Assembly (NCBI GenBank): GCA_024734495.1
Contig: JALMQS010000104.1
Coordinates: 1,302,001-1,366,000, forward strand
DNA from: Forficula auricularia
Taxonomy: Eukaryota; Arthropoda; Insecta; Dermaptera; Forficulidae
DNA length: 64,000 nt
Reading direction: 5' to 3'
How positions within the stretch are numbered: position 1 is the stretch's first letter; every line of letters starts with the position of its first letter. The notes beneath the pieces are model-generated. The model worked only from the letters and a program-made list of their open reading frames with translations, did not search any database and was not told the DNA's origin. The translations under genes and the position numbers were made by a program. This document shows positions 61,500 through 64,000 of this stretch, one piece after another.

Positions 61500-63000
61500 A
61501 ACATTTATGTTTTTGGTCAGATACTTTAATTGTTGAAAAGTTTTATCCTTTATTCTATCTAAATAATTACATTTAAACATTTATATTTATAATAATTATA
61601 TATTTATTTAAATGTCTGTTAAAACCCAGTCGGTTTTTGATAAATTTCACCTTCATTTCGATCCCGAAGAAGGAAAGTTTGGTTTTCATCTCCTTTATTA
61701 ATGTTCCTGCTTTACCAGGTGCTATAAATTTCAGAATTTAGCTTGATTGTGACAATGGCGGCGTTACTGCTTCTATAATCACTTTCACCTAGTTTAGGTC
61801 CTGAAAGGAAAGTTTCATTTTTCGATTTTTCCCTTAATTGTAGCCCAAACTCTACCAGTATACAAAATTTCAGCGGAAGTACTTTAATGTGAAACCTACC
61901 AAGTATTTTTACAAAGTATTTTTTATCCAATAATTTTAAAAAATGTTTCACCAAGTACCAACACCAAATTCCTTAAAAACTATTGAAGTACTTTAGGTTT
62001 TTGATATCTCAGGAGAGTGAGTGAGTCAGTCAGTGTTAAAATACCCTTTAAAGATTGAATCACTCAAGAACCATAATAGATTTATTCATGAAATTTGGGA
62101 TTCTAGGTGTTCTAGTGGGTCTTATTACTATGCAAAATTTCAAGTGTCTAAATCTAATAGCGGACTTATGGGGGTCGAATGTGGGCTTGAAATGGTTCGT
62201 AAATATACACATGGCCGGTAAAATGCCCGTTTTTCCTAACTTTCCTCTGGCTGACACAATGCCGTGAGTCTAGATCTTAATTTGATATAATACTGTTTTT
62301 TGACTAAATACTTTTATATTAATTTATTTTTATATTGTACATTAAAAAAAAGTTGCTAACCTGAAAAAATGATTTTGCCTTCAACCAACATATTTATATT
62401 TGAGATGTATTAAAAAAAATCAACAATTTGAATTTCATATTTAAAACCTTCTTATAAAATTTCAAGCAAATAATATCAAAATTACAATTGATAGAAATGT
62501 CCAAGCTGCCCCAGGAAAAAAATAACCATGGATATTTACAAAGTATCTATTTAAAGCTTTATGAAAAATTAATGACATTTAATGATATGCAAAACTTGAT
62601 GCACTTTCAAATACACCTACACACCTATATATATATATATAACATTTATTACTTTCAGACTTTCTGACAAATGATTATAAACAATTTATCATTTGGATTT
62701 ATTCATAATGTCAGTTCTCTCCAGTGTCAGATAATACTGAATATTATCTTTAAATAATTGAAATTTTACTTTAAATTTTTCTTAAATGCATTAATATAAT
62801 ATGATATATAGCTCATTTATTAATATAACTATCAACATAAATGAATAACGAAAAAAAATGAAGTTATGCACAATAACAAATTAACTACGGAATGAAATGT
62901 TTTATAATAGAGAGCCATACACACCCAAAATATATAATATAATATTGATAGTTTAATATATGCCCCACTGCATCCCCCACCCCTCACAGCCCTTAGACCT
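61500..63000. other. AT-rich spacer, no confident gene
   Basis: Short open frames on both strands (61712-61954 minus; 62021-62267) lack recognised domains. A TA microsatellite lies at 62626-62641. CGATCCCGAAGAAGGAAAG (61660) recalls a hammerhead 5' core but no GAAA partner follows. Confidence 0.4.
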
Positions 63001-63430
63001 CACCCCTGAACACCCCACTCCACTCCATTCCCCGCACCCAACCACTGCACCCCACCCATCCCCGCACCCAGTTTTTGCATTTTTAGCCCTCTAGTGGCCC
63101 ACGGATTATGTGTACAACATTTGGTTGAGTTTTCTCCAAAATAGCAAGAATTTAGATTTTTACCCCCCCGCCTCCATTTTGGGTGGTTATGGCATTTAGC
63201 TCTATAGGAGGCGCACAGATTATGTATACAAAATCATATTTACCTATGAGTGTATAATCTACATTTTTTCACCTTCTTCCTAGTATATTTTTCCTAATTT
63301 CACCCCATTTCGTTATTTTTTGTATTTTTATCCTTCTGCGGCCTTACAGATGATGTATATTACTGTTGAGTTTGGACCAAAGGGGACTATAATTTCCAAA
63401 TTTCGCCCCACACTGATTAATTTCTTCAGC
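62985..63430. repeat. Element X-type fragment with C-rich head
   Basis: CCCACTGCATCCCCCACCCC precedes internal element X phrases (GTTTTTGCATTTTTAGCCCTC, GCCCACGGATTATGTGTACA, ATTTTGGGTGGTTA). Three imperfect ~100-bp units are visible. No ends preserved. Confidence 0.6.
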
Positions 63431-63869
63431 TCGGTTGTTTAAAATTATTATATTGTCACCTGCATTACATATAAACCATAATTTCCGCAACCAATACGAC
63501 GATTAGAAATAGTATAAATCGATATCTTAGATCGGGTTTACCCAACTTTGTTAGTGAAGCTAAATGTATAATAGTCCAGGCAAGTTACGAAAAAATGGCA
63601 TAAACAGGAAATAATTCCTGGTAAAGATTGTATTGTTGGAATACCTTGGCTGTTACTCCACATACGCCCTAAATCTGTGTTGTGACATTTTCTACGCTGT
63701 CAAAATTAGAAAATTTCGGAATTTTTCAGCTTTCTTTTAATAACCTAAAACAGCCTAATAACCAAAAGATATTTATTAGATGAATTAAAGCTCTTTAAAT
63801 TGCTAATGTAAAATGATAAAAATTTAATCTTATTTAGGTTCAGAACCGCACAAGGCCTGTCAAAAAACA

Positions 63870-64000
63870 GCCCCCGAACTAATACGAATATCCCTAAAAC
63901 TCGTACTTTTTTCGATTTTTCCTATTTTGACCACGAAGACCCACGTTTTCGGTCAAAGACGACTTTATATATTTTAAACTTGATTAAATTTGATAACACA
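63870..64000. repeat. Dispersed repeat U, cut by the window end
   Basis: CTCGTACTTTTTTCGATTTTTC and ACCACGAAGACCCACGTTTTC match 15690-15790. The element continues beyond the window. Confidence 0.6.

Noticed and set aside
61655..61700. CCCGAAGAAGGAAAG as a hammerhead 5' core
   Set aside because: CTGA is replaced by CCGA and no GAAA partner or stem II is present.

Overview
The window looks like nuclear DNA of an arthropod, most probably an insect. It is very AT-rich and almost every recognisable piece is a decayed mobile element of a kind common in insects: mariner, piggyBac/TTAA, pogo-like, hAT-like and THAP/P-like DNA transposons, Jockey/CR1-type LINE tails, tRNA-derived SINEs and Penelope-like terminal repeats with hammerhead ribozymes. 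I find no intact protein-coding gene, rRNA, functional tRNA gene, CRISPR array or bacterial-type operon. The longest open frames (about 60-120 codons) are either AT-rich chance frames or fragments of transposons. The window is best read as a gene desert: intergenic DNA or one very large intron.

Layout. 1-10 kb: a hAT-type MITE with its 8-bp duplication, nested inverted repeats (1950-2966), a head-to-head hammerhead pair (3283-3545), a mariner tail broken by a GAGGGGTGAACC-type MITE (3847-4194), a LINE tail, a 230-bp hammerhead insert (6058-6287), a TTAA/piggyBac-like MITE, and a 748-bp hammerhead insert inside an older element X (7968-9050). 10-20 kb: a homeodomain-site-rich block near 10.1 kb, hammerhead insert C, a tRNA-SINE at 11.3 kb, large inverted-repeat elements, a SINE nested in a palindromic MITE (16.2-16.8 kb) and a LINE 3' end (18.05-18.65 kb). 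20-30 kb: a MITE with arrayed subterminal motifs, a TATA/initiator candidate, a 536-bp LINE-type insertion with 13-bp duplications, hammerhead insert E, element X, single-copy GC-richer sequence at 24.8-25.15 kb, another SINE and a 103-bp tandem repeat. 30-45 kb: a SINE, nested DNA transposons with a THAP-domain exon fossil, two TA-flanked MITEs, a second large LINE 3' end, a nuclear-receptor half-site cluster at 39.1 kb and a TTAA-flanked element. 45-64 kb: composite hammerhead-tail copies, palindromic MITE Z, two more hammerhead pairs near 51 kb, long inverted repeats at 52.8, 55.9 and 61.1 kb, and a candidate regulatory block with a SOX-POU-like site at 59.57 kb.

The most informative system is the hammerhead set. 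About twenty motifs of the form CTGANGA / stem II / GAAA occur, mostly as inverted pairs whose 5' (CTGA) ends face each other at the centre. Five inserts (6058-6287, 8156-8903, 10915-11251, 22144-22507, 51489-51838) have exact 12-16-bp target-site duplications and a one-sided extension of roughly 28-39 bp outside the inverted repeat. That matches the architecture known for Penelope-like retroelement terminal repeats, yet none has a coding region, so they look like short RT-less inserts mobilised in trans. Two insertions are confirmed by related uninterrupted sequence elsewhere in the same window. Several ribozymes have an extremely short palindromic stem III (ACGT or ACTATAGT), the class reported to cleave as dimers.

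All calls come from reading the sequence by eye. Element boundaries are reliable where a target-site duplication is given and approximate elsewhere.
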